A stretch of DNA of 64,000 nucleotides from Actinoplanes teichomyceticus ATCC 31121 (GCF_003711105.1 NZ_CP023865.1:4427001-4491000), one strand, 5' to 3'; numbered from the stretch's first letter, positions 15,302 through 24,274 are shown. A program made the numbers and translations. Notes: generated by a model from the letters alone, not told the origin.

Positions 15302-16985
15302 CCCGATGCTGACGCCCGAGGAGAGGGCGCTGGTCGCGCAGGCGGAACGGCAGGCGGTGGCCGGGATGAGCTTCGACGCCGCGGCCGGGCTGGCCGACCT
15401 GCGGCGGCGGGCGCGGCAGGCCCCGCCGGCCAGAAACGGACGATCCCGTACGCCGGTGGCCTGCCGCCGGCCGATCCCGAAACCCCGCGGGTCGCAGCGG
15501 GCCGCCACCGGGAACCGGCTGCGCCCCGTGGTGATCGGGTTCGCCGGGGTGGTGCTCGCCGCGATGCTGGCCGTCGCGGTGGTGACCGGGCACTCGCGCG
15601 AGCACGGATACCTCGACGGCTCGGCCGCGCAGCCGCTCGGGTCCGGCCGGCCGGCGGCGGAGCCGGGCGGCTCGGTGACCGGCGACGGCCCGGCCGGCGC
15701 CACGGCCGGCGGCGCCACGGCCGGCGGCGGCCCGGCCGGCGGCGGCCCGGCCGGCGCCACGAACGACGGCGGCCCGACCGGGGCGGCGGGCTTCGGTGGG
15801 GACCGGGCGGGCGGCTCGGGCACCGCCGGAGGGCCGGACGTCTCCCGGACCCGCGCGCCGGGCACGCACTCGGGGGGTGCGGCGACCGGCCGGCCGGGGA
15901 ACAGCGGTGTCACGACCGGCGGACGCGGGGTCGGCGGTGGCACGACCGGTGGGGCCGGCAACGGTGAGGGCACGCCCGGTGGACCGGTGGGCGGTGACTC
16001 CGCGGGCGGCGACCGCAGGGCAGGCCCCGCCGCCGGGGAACCCGGCAGCGGGGGCGGTCCCGGGGCCGGGAAACCCGGCAGCGGGGGTGGTTCCGCGCCC
16101 GGCGGATCCGGCAGCGGGGGCGCCACGACCGGCGGATCCGCCGATCCAGGGTCCACGACCGGCGGACCCGGCGCCGCAGGCGCCACGACCGGCGGACCCG
16201 GCGCCCCAGGCGCCACGACCGACAAAGCTGGGGACAGAGACGCCACGACGAGGGTGGCCGGTGACCCACGACCCGCGACCGACGGGCCCGGCGCCGCGGG
16301 CCCCGGGATCGGTGGACCCGTGAGCGGGGACGGCACGACCGGCGGGGCGATCCGCCGCGGGCCGGGGGGCGGTGCGGGCGCCGTCCGGGGGCCGGTAGCG
16401 GGCGGGACGTCGAGCGGCCGTCCCCGGCCGGGCGACGGCCAGCGGACCCGGGCCTCGGCGAATGCCGCACTCACCATGAGCGGCGTGCCCGGTCCCGCTC
16501 CGACGGCCGCGGGACCGGGTGCGGCGGACTCGTCGCGCACCCGGGCGCCGCAGGCGGGCGCGAGCCGTCCGGTGGCCGCGCCCACCGGACCGTTCCGGCC
16601 GCTCTACCGGGCGACCGAGGTGACCGTGGTGGTGGACGGCGCGAAGAAGCGGGCGATCTCGCTGACCCAGCCGCACCGGAAGGTCGCCGAGGGCGGCGGC
16701 GACGTGGTGGTCTCCCGGCAGACCGGCGTGCTGCACCTGGACGCGCTGCCCGGCGTACGCACGGCGACCGTGGCCGGCAGCGAGGCGACCCCGGCGCAGT
16801 GCCAGCGCGCCATCCGGGACCGGCCGACCGGGTCGAGCATCGAACTGCGCGAGGGCGAGACCTACTGTCTCATGACGTCGGGCGCCGGCCTGCCGGGTGC
16901 GGCGCTGGTCCGGCTCAACGTGGCGACGGCCGGCGACGGGCGCGAGGTGACGCTGAAGATGGCCGCATGGGACACCCCCGGCTGA
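15294..16985 (+). CDS. Membrane-anchored Gly/Thr-rich protein coupled to the ECF sigma factor
   Basis: A 563-residue protein of unknown function. Residues 1-75 are cytoplasmic and basic, with a start (LTPEERALVAQAERQA) seen in proteins next to actinobacterial ECF sigma genes. One transmembrane helix lies at about 78-97. Residues about 105-430 are low complexity, rich in Gly, Ala, Thr and Pro, with recurring TTGGPGA and GSGGG elements, likely a flexible cell-wall spacer. Residues about 440-563 form a globular outer domain with two Cys (TPAQCQRAI and GETYCLM) that could make a disulphide. GTG 15294 has a strong site (GGAGGGGAAACG). Its location suggests it may sense the envelope and control the sigma factor, but no anti-sigma motif proves this. 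Confidence 0.8.
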   Translation: MDSPMLTPEERALVAQAERQAVAGMSFDAAAGLADLRRRARQAPPARNGRSRTPVACRRPIPKPRGSQRAATGNRLRPVVIGFAGVVLAAMLAVAVVTGHSREHGYLDGSAAQPLGSGRPAAEPGGSVTGDGPAGATAGGATAGGGPAGGGPAGATNDGGPTGAAGFGGDRAGGSGTAGGPDVSRTRAPGTHSGGAATGRPGNSGVTTGGRGVGGGTTGGAGNGEGTPGGPVGGDSAGGDRRAGPAAGEPGSGGGPGAGKPGSGGGSAPGGSGSGGATTGGSADPGSTTGGPGAAGATTGGPGAPGATTDKAGDRDATTRVAGDPRPATDGPGAAGPGIGGPVSGDGTTGGAIRRGPGGGAGAVRGPVAGGTSSGRPRPGDGQRTRASANAALTMSGVPGPAPTAAGPGAADSSRTRAPQAGASRPVAAPTGPFRPLYRATEVTVVVDGAKKRAISLTQPHRKVAEGGGDVVVSRQTGVLHLDALPGVRTATVAGSEATPAQCQRAIRDRPTGSSIELREGETYCLMTSGAGLPGAALVRLNVATAGDGREVTLKMAAWDTPG

Positions 16986-17107
16986 TCACGGACGGACACG
17001 GACGCCGGCGACCGGCGGACGCCGGCCGGTCACGCGCGGGGCCGACCGCGGGCGGGCGACCGCTGATGACGGGCGAGCGCGGGCCGATCGCGGCGCGCGG
17101 GCGCCGA

Positions 17108-17154
17108 TGACGGGCGGGCGCGGCCGGCGATGCCGGGTCACCGCCCGCCCGTCA
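17108..17154. terminator. Convergent-gene hairpin with a 13-bp perfect stem
   Basis: TGACGGGCGGGCG (17108-17120) and CGCCCGCCCGTCA (17142-17154) pair perfectly around a 21-base loop. The right arm contains the stop codon of the acetyltransferase on the minus strand. It lies between two convergent genes and could end transcription in both directions. Confidence 0.65.
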
Positions 17155-17766
17155 CGCCTCGCTGAGCAGGCCGCCGGTCTCCGCGTACGACGCGCCGGTC
17201 TCCGGGCAGGTCCAGACGCCGTCGCCCTGGTGCGTCAGCGGCCGGCCGGCCCGCCCGACCCACCCGACCCGGCGCGCCGGGACGCCGACGACCAGGGCGA
17301 AGTCCGGCACGTCGGTGGTCACCACCGCGCCCGCCGCGACCAGCGCCCAGCGGCCCACGGTGACCGGGGCGACGCAGACCGCCCGGGCGCCGATCGCCGC
17401 GCCCTCGCCGACGGTCACGCCGACCGCGGTCCAGTCGTCACCGGACTTCAGCCGCCCGTCCGGGGTGACCGCGCGCGGGTACTCGTCGTTGGTCAGCACC
17501 GCGGCGGGTCCGACGAAGACGCCGTCGGCGAGCCGGGCCGGTTCGTACACCAGGGCGTGGTTCTGCAGTTTGACGTTGTCGCCGATGACCACACCGGGGC
17601 CGACGTACGCCCCACGGCCGATGGTGCAGTTGCGGCCGAGAGTGGCGTCCTCGCGGATCTGCGCGAGGTGCCAGATGCGGGTGCCCGCGCCGATCTCGGC
17701 GCGCGGGTCCAGGTCGGCGGTGGGCGCGACGGTCACGTCGTCACGGCCGGGCGGTGCGTCGGTCAT
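17152..17766 (-). CDS. Sugar N-acetyltransferase, left-handed beta-helix (WbpD/WlbB-like)
   Basis: A 204-residue hexapeptide-repeat acyltransferase. Repeats run from APTADLDPRAEIGAGTRIWH to the C-terminal VGVPARRVGWVGRAG. The pattern matches WbpD/WlbB enzymes, which acetylate the 3-amino group of UDP-2-acetamido-3-amino-uronate: IGDNVKLQNHALVYEPARLA carries the catalytic region, and the tail WTCPETGASY is typical. ATG 17766 follows GAAAGG. It diverges from the Gfo/Idh oxidoreductase at 18056, which with the epimerase and aminotransferase would supply its substrate. The assignment to a 3-amino-uronate is from family and context; related enzymes act on other amino sugars. Confidence 0.85.
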   Translation of the reverse strand: MTDAPPGRDDVTVAPTADLDPRAEIGAGTRIWHLAQIREDATLGRNCTIGRGAYVGPGVVIGDNVKLQNHALVYEPARLADGVFVGPAAVLTNDEYPRAVTPDGRLKSGDDWTAVGVTVGEGAAIGARAVCVAPVTVGRWALVAAGAVVTTDVPDFALVVGVPARRVGWVGRAGRPLTHQGDGVWTCPETGASYAETGGLLSEA

Positions 17767-18055
17767 CGCGAGCCTTTCGTGGTTCCGCCACCGGCCGGCG
17801 GATCCGGGCCAGGGTAGTGGCAACCGGACCGGCGCGATGTCAGGAAGCCGACGTGGCCGTCCAAAGTGACCGTTGGTCGGCTCGGGTGCTGGCCGACAGG
17901 CGTACCCGGGACGGCCGAACGGGTCGGCTTGGCCTCCGGCTCCGCCGGAAATCGGGCATCGATCTAGCGGCGTTCCTAAGGGGATCGATAGCTTGCCGGG
18001 AGGTCCGCCTCCGTGGGCCCGTCCGCCCCGCCTCCCTCCCAGAAACGGAAGTCTG

Positions 18056-19126
18056 TTGACTCCCACGCCGAATGCGTCCGAGCCGATCGGGATCGCCGTC
18101 ATCGGGGCCGGTTACTGGGGCCCCAACCTCGTCCGCAACTTCCAGGCCAGCACCCGGTTCCGGCTGCGCTGGCTGTGCGACCTCGACGTCGAGCGGGCCC
18201 GCCGGGTGCTCGGTGGCTACTCGACCGTGCAGGTCACCGCCGACCTCGACGAGGTGCTCGCCGACCCGCGGGTGCAGGCGGTGGCGATCGCCACCCCGGC
18301 CGGCACCCACCTGACGGTGGCGCTGGCCGCGCTGCGGGCCGGCAAGCACGTGCTGGTCGAGAAGCCGCTCGCGGCCACCTACGACGAGGGCCGGCGGCTG
18401 GTCGAGGAGGCCGACGCGCGCGGCCTGACCCTGATGTGCGACCACACCTACTGCTACACCCCGGCCGTGCTGCGCATCCGTGAGCTGCTGCACTCCGGTG
18501 AGCTCGGCGAACTGCACTTCCTGGATTCCGTACGGATCAATCTCGGTCTGGTGCAGCGCGACATCGACGTGCTCTGGGACCTCGCGCCGCACGACCTGTC
18601 GATCCTGGACTTCGTGCTCCCGCCGGGGGTCACGCCGGTGGCCGTGGCGGCGCACGGCGCGGACGGCATCGGCGCCGGCCGGGCCTGCGTGGCGTACCTG
18701 ACGCTGCAGCTGAGCAACGGCGCGATCGCGCACATCCACGTGAACTGGCTGTCCCCCGTCAAGATCCGCACGGCGATCTTCGGCGGTTCCAAGCGGACGC
18801 TGGTGTGGGACGACCTGAACCCCAGCCAGCGGCTGGCGATCTACGACCGGGGCGTCGACGTGGCGTCGCCGGACGAGCTCGGCGACGAGCAGCGCCGGGA
18901 CATCCTGATCTCGTACCGCTCCGGCGACATGGTGGCGCCGGCGCTGACCGAGCGGGAGGCGCTGCGCACCATGGTCGACGAGTACGCGCGGGCGATCACC
19001 ACGGGGACGCCCGCGCTCACCGACGGCCGCTCCGGCCTGCGCGTGCTGGAGCTGCTGCAGACCGCCTCGCGTAGCCTGACCGAGGGCGGCACGATGATCA
19101 AGCTCAACGAAGGGCGCATGGCGTGA
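18056..19126 (+). CDS. Gfo/Idh/MocA oxidoreductase (WbpB/WlbA-like)
   Basis: A 356-residue NAD(P)-dependent sugar oxidoreductase. The Rossmann motif is VIGAGYWGPNLVRN, the conserved Lys is in VLVEKPLAATYDEG, and DLAPHDLSILDFVL fits the substrate site. In the WbpB/WlbA branch such enzymes oxidise C3 of UDP-GlcNAc uronate before amination. The best start is TTG 18056, with GGAAG a few bases upstream; the longer upstream frame is Pro/Gly-rich and unlike the family. It overlaps the epimerase start by four bases (GTGA). Its place as first gene of oxidoreductase-epimerase-aminotransferase, opposite an acetyltransferase, fits a pathway to an acetamido sugar. Confidence 0.87.
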   Translation: MTPTPNASEPIGIAVIGAGYWGPNLVRNFQASTRFRLRWLCDLDVERARRVLGGYSTVQVTADLDEVLADPRVQAVAIATPAGTHLTVALAALRAGKHVLVEKPLAATYDEGRRLVEEADARGLTLMCDHTYCYTPAVLRIRELLHSGELGELHFLDSVRINLGLVQRDIDVLWDLAPHDLSILDFVLPPGVTPVAVAAHGADGIGAGRACVAYLTLQLSNGAIAHIHVNWLSPVKIRTAIFGGSKRTLVWDDLNPSQRLAIYDRGVDVASPDELGDEQRRDILISYRSGDMVAPALTEREALRTMVDEYARAITTGTPALTDGRSGLRVLELLQTASRSLTEGGTMIKLNEGRMA

Positions 19127-20088
19127 CGGCTGTATCGATCGAGGGCGCGCGCGCCCTGGTCACCGGCGGGGCGGGCACCATCGGCTCGCACGTGGTCGAC
19201 GAGCTCATCCGCGGCGGGGCCGCCGAGATCGTCGTCCTGGACAACTTCGTCCGCGGGCGGCGGGACAACCTCGCCTGGGCCCTGGAGAACGGCCCGGTCA
19301 CCCTCGTCGAGGGCGACATCCGTGACCGGGACCTGGTGCGCGAGATGACCGCCGGCAAGGATCTGGTGTTCCACCTGGCCGCGATCCGGATCACGCAGTG
19401 CGCGGAGGAGCCGCGACTGGCCAACGAGGTGCTCGTGGACGGCACCTTCAACGTCGTCGAGGCGGCCGCCGAGGCCGGCGTCAGGAAGGTGATCGCGTCG
19501 TCGTCGGCGTCGGTGTACGGCCTGGCCGAGCAGTTCCCGACCACCGAGCGGCACCATCCGTACCACAACGACACCTTCTACGGTGCGGCCAAGGCGTTCA
19601 ACGAGGCCACCCTGCGCAGCTTCAAGGCCATGAAGGACCTGGACTACGTGGCCCTGCGCTACTTCAACGTGTACGGCCCGCGGATGGACATCCACGGCCT
19701 GTACACCGAGGTGCTGATCCGCTGGATGGAGCGCATCGAGTCGGGCACTCCCCCGCTGATCCTCGGCGACGGTCTGCAGACCATGGACTTCGTGCACGTG
19801 GCCGACATCGCCCGGGCCAACATCCTGGCCGCCCGCGCCGACGTCACCGACGAGGTGTTCAACGTGGCCAGCGGCACCGAGACGAGTCTCAAGGAGCTGG
19901 CCGCGGCGCTGAGCGCGGCGATGAAGTCGGATCTGGCGCCGGAGCACGGCCCGGCCCGCGCGGTCAACGGCGTCACCCGCCGGCTGGCCGACACCCGCGC
20001 GGCCGCCGAGCGGATCGGCTTCCGCGCCGAGATCGGCCTGCACGAGGGCCTGCGGGGTCTCGTCGACTGGTGGCGGTCGTCCCGATGA
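19123..20088 (+). CDS. NAD-dependent nucleotide-sugar epimerase/dehydratase
   Basis: A 321-residue extended SDR. VTGGAGTIGSHVVDEL is the NAD motif; SSSASVYG holds the catalytic Ser/Thr region and FYGAAK the Tyr and Lys; RYFNVYGPRMD is the family's substrate block. It resembles UDP-glucose/UDP-GlcNAc 4-epimerases and related enzymes rather than RmlB, which occurs separately at 55.3 kb. The start GTG 19123 overlaps the preceding stop and the stop overlaps the aminotransferase start (ATGA), so the three genes form one coupled operon. The exact reaction (4-epimerase or other) cannot be read from sequence. Confidence 0.87.
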   Translation: MTAVSIEGARALVTGGAGTIGSHVVDELIRGGAAEIVVLDNFVRGRRDNLAWALENGPVTLVEGDIRDRDLVREMTAGKDLVFHLAAIRITQCAEEPRLANEVLVDGTFNVVEAAAEAGVRKVIASSSASVYGLAEQFPTTERHHPYHNDTFYGAAKAFNEATLRSFKAMKDLDYVALRYFNVYGPRMDIHGLYTEVLIRWMERIESGTPPLILGDGLQTMDFVHVADIARANILAARADVTDEVFNVASGTETSLKELAAALSAAMKSDLAPEHGPARAVNGVTRRLADTRAAAERIGFRAEIGLHEGLRGLVDWWRSSR

Positions 20089-21209
20089 TCCCGGTCATGA
20101 TCCCCATGCTGGGCGAGGAGGAGGCCGAGGCGGCCGCCGAGGCGGTCCGCTCCGGCTGGGTCGCCCAGGGGCCCCGGGTGGCCCGCTTCGAGCGCGAGTT
20201 CGCGGCCACCGTCGGCGCCGGGCACGGCGTCGCGGTCAGCTCGTGCACCACGGCGCTGCATCTGGCCCTGGTCGTGCGGGCCGTCGGCCCGGGCGACGAG
20301 GTCATCGTCCCGTCGCTGTCGTTCATCGCCACCGCCAACGCGGTCCGCTACGTCGGGGCCACCCCGGTCTTCGCCGACGTGGACCTGGCCACCGGCAACC
20401 TGACCGTGGAAACGGTCGACGCGGTGCGGACCCCACGCACCCGGGCGGTCATCGCGGTGCACCAGGGCGGCGTGCCGTTCGACACGGCCGCGCTGCGCAA
20501 GGCCGCGGCCGGCTGGGGGCTGGCGCTGGTCGAGGATGCCGCGTGCGCGGCCGGTTCGACGGCGTACGGTCAACCGGCCGGCGCCGGGGCGGCGATCGCC
20601 GCGTGGTCGTTCCACCCGCGCAAGGTGCTCACCACCGGCGAGGGCGGCATGGTCACCGTCGACGACGCCGAGGTGGCCACCCGCCTGCGCCGGCTGCGCG
20701 AGCACGGCATGAACGTGTCCGCGGCCGACCGGCACGCCAGCGCCCAGCCGGTGCTGGAGGCGTACCTGGAGACCGCCTACAACTACCGGATGACCGACAT
20801 CCAGGCCGCCGTCGGGCTGGTGCAGCTGGGCCGGCTGGCCGGGCTCGTCGCGCAGCGGCGTGAGCTGGCCGCCCGCTACCACGAGCTGCTGGCCGACATC
20901 GACGGCCTGGTGCCGGTTCGTGACCCGGCCTACGGACAGAGCAACTACCAGTCGTTCTGGGTGCTGCTCAACCCCGCGTTCCGGACCGGCCGCGACGAGG
21001 TGCTGGCCGAGCTGGCCCGGCGCGGCGTGTCGGCGCGGCGCGGCATCATGGCGGCGCACCTGGAGCCGGCGTACGCGGACGTCGCCCCGGGCCCGCTGCC
21101 GGTGACCGAGCGGATCACCCGGGACTCGCTGATCCTGCCGCTGCACCACCGGCTGACCGAGGACGACCAGAAGCACATCGTCGGGGTGCTGCGCGAGCTC
21201 GCCCACTAG
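20085..21209 (+). CDS. DegT/DnrJ/EryC1/StrS aminotransferase
   Basis: A 374-residue PLP-dependent sugar aminotransferase that converts a keto-nucleotide sugar to an amino sugar, usually with glutamate as donor. Features: SGWVAQGPRVARFEREFA, SSCTTALHLAL (phosphate cradle), VEDAACAAGS (PLP-binding Asp), and WSFHPRKVLTTGEGGM with Lys180 as the Schiff-base residue. NYRMTDIQAAVGLVQL is the usual dimer and substrate block. It is the last gene of the coupled oxidoreductase-epimerase-aminotransferase operon, and a good intrinsic terminator follows at 21257. ATG 20085 is chosen from the ATGA overlap; ATG 20097 is possible. It is the WbpE-like step if the pathway makes a 3-amino-uronate. Confidence 0.9.
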   Translation: MIPVMIPMLGEEEAEAAAEAVRSGWVAQGPRVARFEREFAATVGAGHGVAVSSCTTALHLALVVRAVGPGDEVIVPSLSFIATANAVRYVGATPVFADVDLATGNLTVETVDAVRTPRTRAVIAVHQGGVPFDTAALRKAAAGWGLALVEDAACAAGSTAYGQPAGAGAAIAAWSFHPRKVLTTGEGGMVTVDDAEVATRLRRLREHGMNVSAADRHASAQPVLEAYLETAYNYRMTDIQAAVGLVQLGRLAGLVAQRRELAARYHELLADIDGLVPVRDPAYGQSNYQSFWVLLNPAFRTGRDEVLAELARRGVSARRGIMAAHLEPAYADVAPGPLPVTERITRDSLILPLHHRLTEDDQKHIVGVLRELAH

Positions 21210-21256
21210 GGCGGGCCCCACCGAATCGCTCGGAAACGGATTGCGCAATGCACGAG

Positions 21257-21290
21257 AAAGGCCATCGCCCGGTGCGGCGGTGGCCTTTTC
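21257..21290 (+). terminator. Rho-independent terminator of the first amino-sugar operon
   Basis: AAAGGCCATCGCC (21257-21269) pairs with GGCGGTGGCCTTT (21276-21288), with one T-G wobble and a 6-base loop, followed by TTC. It lies 48 bases after the aminotransferase stop. It is one of few classical intrinsic terminators in the window. Confidence 0.85.
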
Positions 21291-21427
21291 ACCGGATCCG
21301 GTCGCACGAATACCGGTCGATTCCGGCCCGGCGCCGACCGTACCCCGGAAATCGCTTTTTCCACCGGCGGAGAGGCTTGTCCGGGCTTTCCGGCGCGGCT
21401 GCCGGGCTCGGCGAGCAGGCGTGGGAA

Positions 21428-21519
21428 GGGCAGCGCCGGGTCCTCGCCGACGATCCGGCCCGGGCGCCGGGGAGGGCAGCGCCGGGTCCTGGCCGGCGCT
21501 CCGGCCCGGGCACCCGGGG
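21428..21519. repeat. Two tandem imperfect 46-bp repeats
   Basis: GGGCAGCGCCGGGTCCT begins both copies, at 21428 and 21474; the rest is about 85 percent alike, each ending in GGCCCGGGC plus a CCGGGGA tail. The block sits in the otherwise gene-free 21.29-21.57 kb interval upstream of the hydrolase gene. No other feature is seen in that interval. Confidence 0.65.
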
Positions 21520-21575
21520 ACCGATCCGGTGGTCCCCGCGCGCCCGGACGCCTTCGGTGTGGCAGGCTCGGCGCC

Positions 21576-22319
21576 GTGGAGCACGTGATCGATGTGCCGG
21601 GCGGGTCGGTCTGGGCCGAGGACATCGGGGAGAGCCTGCCGCCGGTCGTGCTGCTGCACCCGGGAGTCGGCGATTCCCGGAACTGGAGCCCGGTTTGGGA
21701 GCGGCTCACCGGTCAGCACCGCCTGATCCGCTACGACGTGCGGGGCTTCGGCCGCTCCACGCCGCCGGCCGGGCGGTTCTCCCGGCTCGACGACCTGCGC
21801 CGGGTGCTCGACCGGCTCGGCGTCGGGCCGGCGCTGTTCGCCGGTTGCAGCATGGGCGGCGGCACCGCGCTCGACCTCGCCCTGGCCGAGCCGGACCGGG
21901 TCCGCGGGATGGTGCTGGCCTGCCCGGGCATCTCCGGCGCCCCGCCCGCCCACGACCCGGCCGACGAGCCGGACAGCCCCGACCCGGAGACCTTCGTCGA
22001 GCAGGGCGTCGCCCGCTGGGCCCGGGCCGGACGGGACCCGCTGGTCGTCGATCTGCTCCGCTCGGCGGTCCGGTTCTGGCTCGGCTGGGGCGACACCCTC
22101 GCCGACGACGGCGACGCGTGGTCGCGGCTGGAGGACGTCGCCACGCCCAGTGTGCTGTTGCTCGGTGATCAGGAACGGCCGTCGTTCGTCCCGGCCTGCG
22201 TCGAGGCCGCGCGGCGCATTCCCGGCTGCCGCCTGGTGCGGATACCCGGCGCCGACCACTTCCTGCCGCTGCGGGCGCCCGGCGCCGTGGTGGCGGCGCT
22301 GCGCTCGCTACCGCGCTGA
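21576..22319 (+). CDS. Alpha/beta-fold hydrolase
   Basis: A 247-residue cytoplasmic hydrolase. HPGVGDSRNW is the oxyanion region, GCSMGGGTA contains the nucleophile Ser92, LLGDQERPSF fits the Asp loop and GADHFLPL the catalytic His. It is like 3-oxoadipate enol-lactonase and related small hydrolases, but the substrate is not evident. The start is GTG 21576. It converges with the asparagine-synthase-like gene, with a short hairpin between. Confidence 0.87.
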   Translation: MEHVIDVPGGSVWAEDIGESLPPVVLLHPGVGDSRNWSPVWERLTGQHRLIRYDVRGFGRSTPPAGRFSRLDDLRRVLDRLGVGPALFAGCSMGGGTALDLALAEPDRVRGMVLACPGISGAPPAHDPADEPDSPDPETFVEQGVARWARAGRDPLVVDLLRSAVRFWLGWGDTLADDGDAWSRLEDVATPSVLLLGDQERPSFVPACVEAARRIPGCRLVRIPGADHFLPLRAPGAVVAALRSLPR

Positions 22320-22321
22320 CC

Positions 22322-22340
22322 GGGCCGCCCCGAGCGGCCC
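22322..22340. terminator. Short convergent hairpin
   Basis: GGGCCGC-CCCGA-GCGGCCC gives a perfect 7-bp stem and 5-base loop in the 29-base gap between the convergent hydrolase and asparagine-synthase-like genes. It could end transcription from both sides. Confidence 0.5.
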
Positions 22341-22348
22341 CGCGGCGT

Positions 22349-24097
22349 TCAGCGGGTGGCGACGGCCAGCAGGTTGGTGAGGAAGGCGACCGTCGCCGGG
22401 GCGGGGGTGGCACGGCCGGCGAGCATGTCGTCGAGCCACGTCCCGTGGATCAGGCCGGTGGCGCGCAGCGGCGCGGTGAGGTCCGGTTCGGCTCGCCAGT
22501 GCGCGACCACCAGGGCGGCCATCTCGGCGGCGCCCAGCTGCGGCCGGCCCTGACCGCGCAGCCTCTGCCGGATCTTGCGGGCGGCCTTCCGCGCGGTCAC
22601 CCGGTACGCCGCGGTGCGCGCGGCCAGGCCGGGCCGGCCGAGCCGGTTCGGCAGCAGACCCGAGTCGAGCGGGACGGCGGCCAGCGCCGGGTCGAGCAGG
22701 GTGATCAGGCGACCGGTGAGCAGGCCGTGACGTTTGTCTTCGGGCCGGACCGCGTGCGCCAGCTGGATGAACCGGCGGTCGAACATCGGGTTGACGAAGT
22801 GCCGGCTGGCCGCGGCGACCGAACCGTGCGCTCCGGACCAGCGTTGCATCCGCTGGTAGAGGTAGAAGTGGTCGGTCGCGGGCAGCCACTGCGACGGGTA
22901 ACCCTCGAACGACGCGGTGATCAGGTCAAGGGCGTCGGCGCGGGCGGACGCGGCGAAGTCGGGCGCCAGCGCCGCGGTCTCGACGGCCTCGTTGGCGTAG
23001 AGCCGCCAGGTGGCCAGTTTCTCGATCAGTTTCGGTCCGGTGACGGCGTTGGCCGGCTGGCCGAAGTAGTAGAAGCCGCGGCAGGTCTCGCCGCCCAGCC
23101 CGGACAGCCGGTGCCCCTGATCCAGTTGGGACTCGGCGCGCAGCAGCGGCGCCAGGGCGAGCGGGCTGGCCATGCCGTCGAGCGCGCGGGCGGCCCGCAC
23201 GGCCAGCTCGTACGCCTCGGCCGGGGTGACCGCCGGAGACTCGTCGAGCCAGTGGACGTGCAGTTTCATCCCGGTCATGGCGGCGAGCCGGTGGGCGAAC
23301 CGGGAGTCCGTGCCGCCGTGCACGTCGAGGGTGAGCGCGGCCAGCCCGGCACGCAGCTCGGCGGGGATGGCGGCCAGCAGCACCCGGGTGTCCTGCCCGC
23401 CGGTCAGCTGCAGCACCGCATCGGGGTGGTCGCGCAGGTAGGCGCGGTGGAACTCGACCATGAGCTCGGCCTGTTCGGCCGCGGCGGCCTCGACCGAGAG
23501 CGGCGGCCCGTCCAGGGCCAGCGACTCCTCGACGTAGCGGTGCAGGGTGACCCGGCCGTCGTCGAGGATGGCCAGGCAGCCGGCCGGGACCTTGCCCACC
23601 CCGTCGAACAGGGTGCGCAGCCCGACCTGCCAGCCGACCAGGCTCTGCACGGCCAGGGCCGGCCGGTCCAGCCCGGCGCCGGCCAGCTCGGCGAGCGCGA
23701 GGGCGCTGGTGGAGACCGCCGCGACGCCCGCGCCCTGCCACCAGAAGAGCTGCTGGAAGCCGAGCCAGTCGGTGGCCGTGACGATCGGCGCGGCCGGCCC
23801 GTCGCGGTGCGCGGCGGCGAACGGGGGGACGAGGGCGGCAAGCGGGGCGCCGTCCACCTCGGCGCCGTCGCGCAGCAGCTCGCCGAGCGCGGCGGTGGAG
23901 ACGTCGCCGGCGCGGGTGCGGGCGGTCCGGCCCAGGCGCACGGTGAAGCCGTCCCCGACCCGGTCGTCCGGGTCCGGGTCGCTCATCGCCACCCAGCCGC
24001 CGTCGGTGGCGCGCACCAGCGGGGCGCCGAGATGCGCCAGGACGGCGGGCGGCGGGGCCGCCGCGGACGCCCCGGAAACCGCGAGAAAAGACCTCAC
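22349..24097 (-). CDS. Asparagine-synthase-like ATP-dependent amide ligase
   Basis: A 582-residue protein with an AsnB-type layout. Residues about 1-190 are a diverged N-terminal Ntn-like domain; it begins MRSFLAV, so the Cys2 nucleophile of true glutamine amidotransferases is missing. Residues about 200-500 are the adenylating domain with a PP-loop variant LQLTGGQDTRVLLAA, the LTLDVHGGTDSRFAHRLA segment and GLGGETCRGFYYFG. Such proteins join amines or ammonia to carboxylates; in some O-antigen loci homologues amidate uronic acids. Its position next to a pathway that probably makes an acetamido-uronate is suggestive. The GTG 24097 start (GGGAA upstream) fits. The ammonia or amine donor and acceptor are unknown. 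Confidence 0.8.
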   Translation of the reverse strand: MRSFLAVSGASAAAPPPAVLAHLGAPLVRATDGGWVAMSDPDPDDRVGDGFTVRLGRTARTRAGDVSTAALGELLRDGAEVDGAPLAALVPPFAAAHRDGPAAPIVTATDWLGFQQLFWWQGAGVAAVSTSALALAELAGAGLDRPALAVQSLVGWQVGLRTLFDGVGKVPAGCLAILDDGRVTLHRYVEESLALDGPPLSVEAAAAEQAELMVEFHRAYLRDHPDAVLQLTGGQDTRVLLAAIPAELRAGLAALTLDVHGGTDSRFAHRLAAMTGMKLHVHWLDESPAVTPAEAYELAVRAARALDGMASPLALAPLLRAESQLDQGHRLSGLGGETCRGFYYFGQPANAVTGPKLIEKLATWRLYANEAVETAALAPDFAASARADALDLITASFEGYPSQWLPATDHFYLYQRMQRWSGAHGSVAAASRHFVNPMFDRRFIQLAHAVRPEDKRHGLLTGRLITLLDPALAAVPLDSGLLPNRLGRPGLAARTAAYRVTARKAARKIRQRLRGQGRPQLGAAEMAALVVAHWRAEPDLTAPLRATGLIHGTWLDDMLAGRATPAPATVAFLTNLLAVATR

Positions 24098-24274
24098 CGT
24101 GGAATTCCCGTCATGCCGTCACCCTAGTCCTCCCGGCCGCCGCGAGAAAGCGCCCCGACATCGGCGAAACCGACATCGAATCCCCATTTCCGGTACGACC
24201 GTTGTCATTCTTCCGACGCCCCGCACATGCATTCCGCGCGACTGATCCGCGCCCCGCGCCGGGCCGCCCGGCCG

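Noticed and set aside
15600..16470. PE_PGRS-like protein or silk-like repeat as a mycobacterial family member
   Set aside because: The PE/PPE N-terminal domain is absent; the Gly-rich part is only the spacer of a one-helix membrane protein coupled to an ECF gene.
19659..22259. 866-codon open frame on the minus strand
   Set aside because: It is antisense to the epimerase, aminotransferase and hydrolase genes, is full of Arg/Gly/Gln as expected from GC-rich antisense frames, and matches no family.
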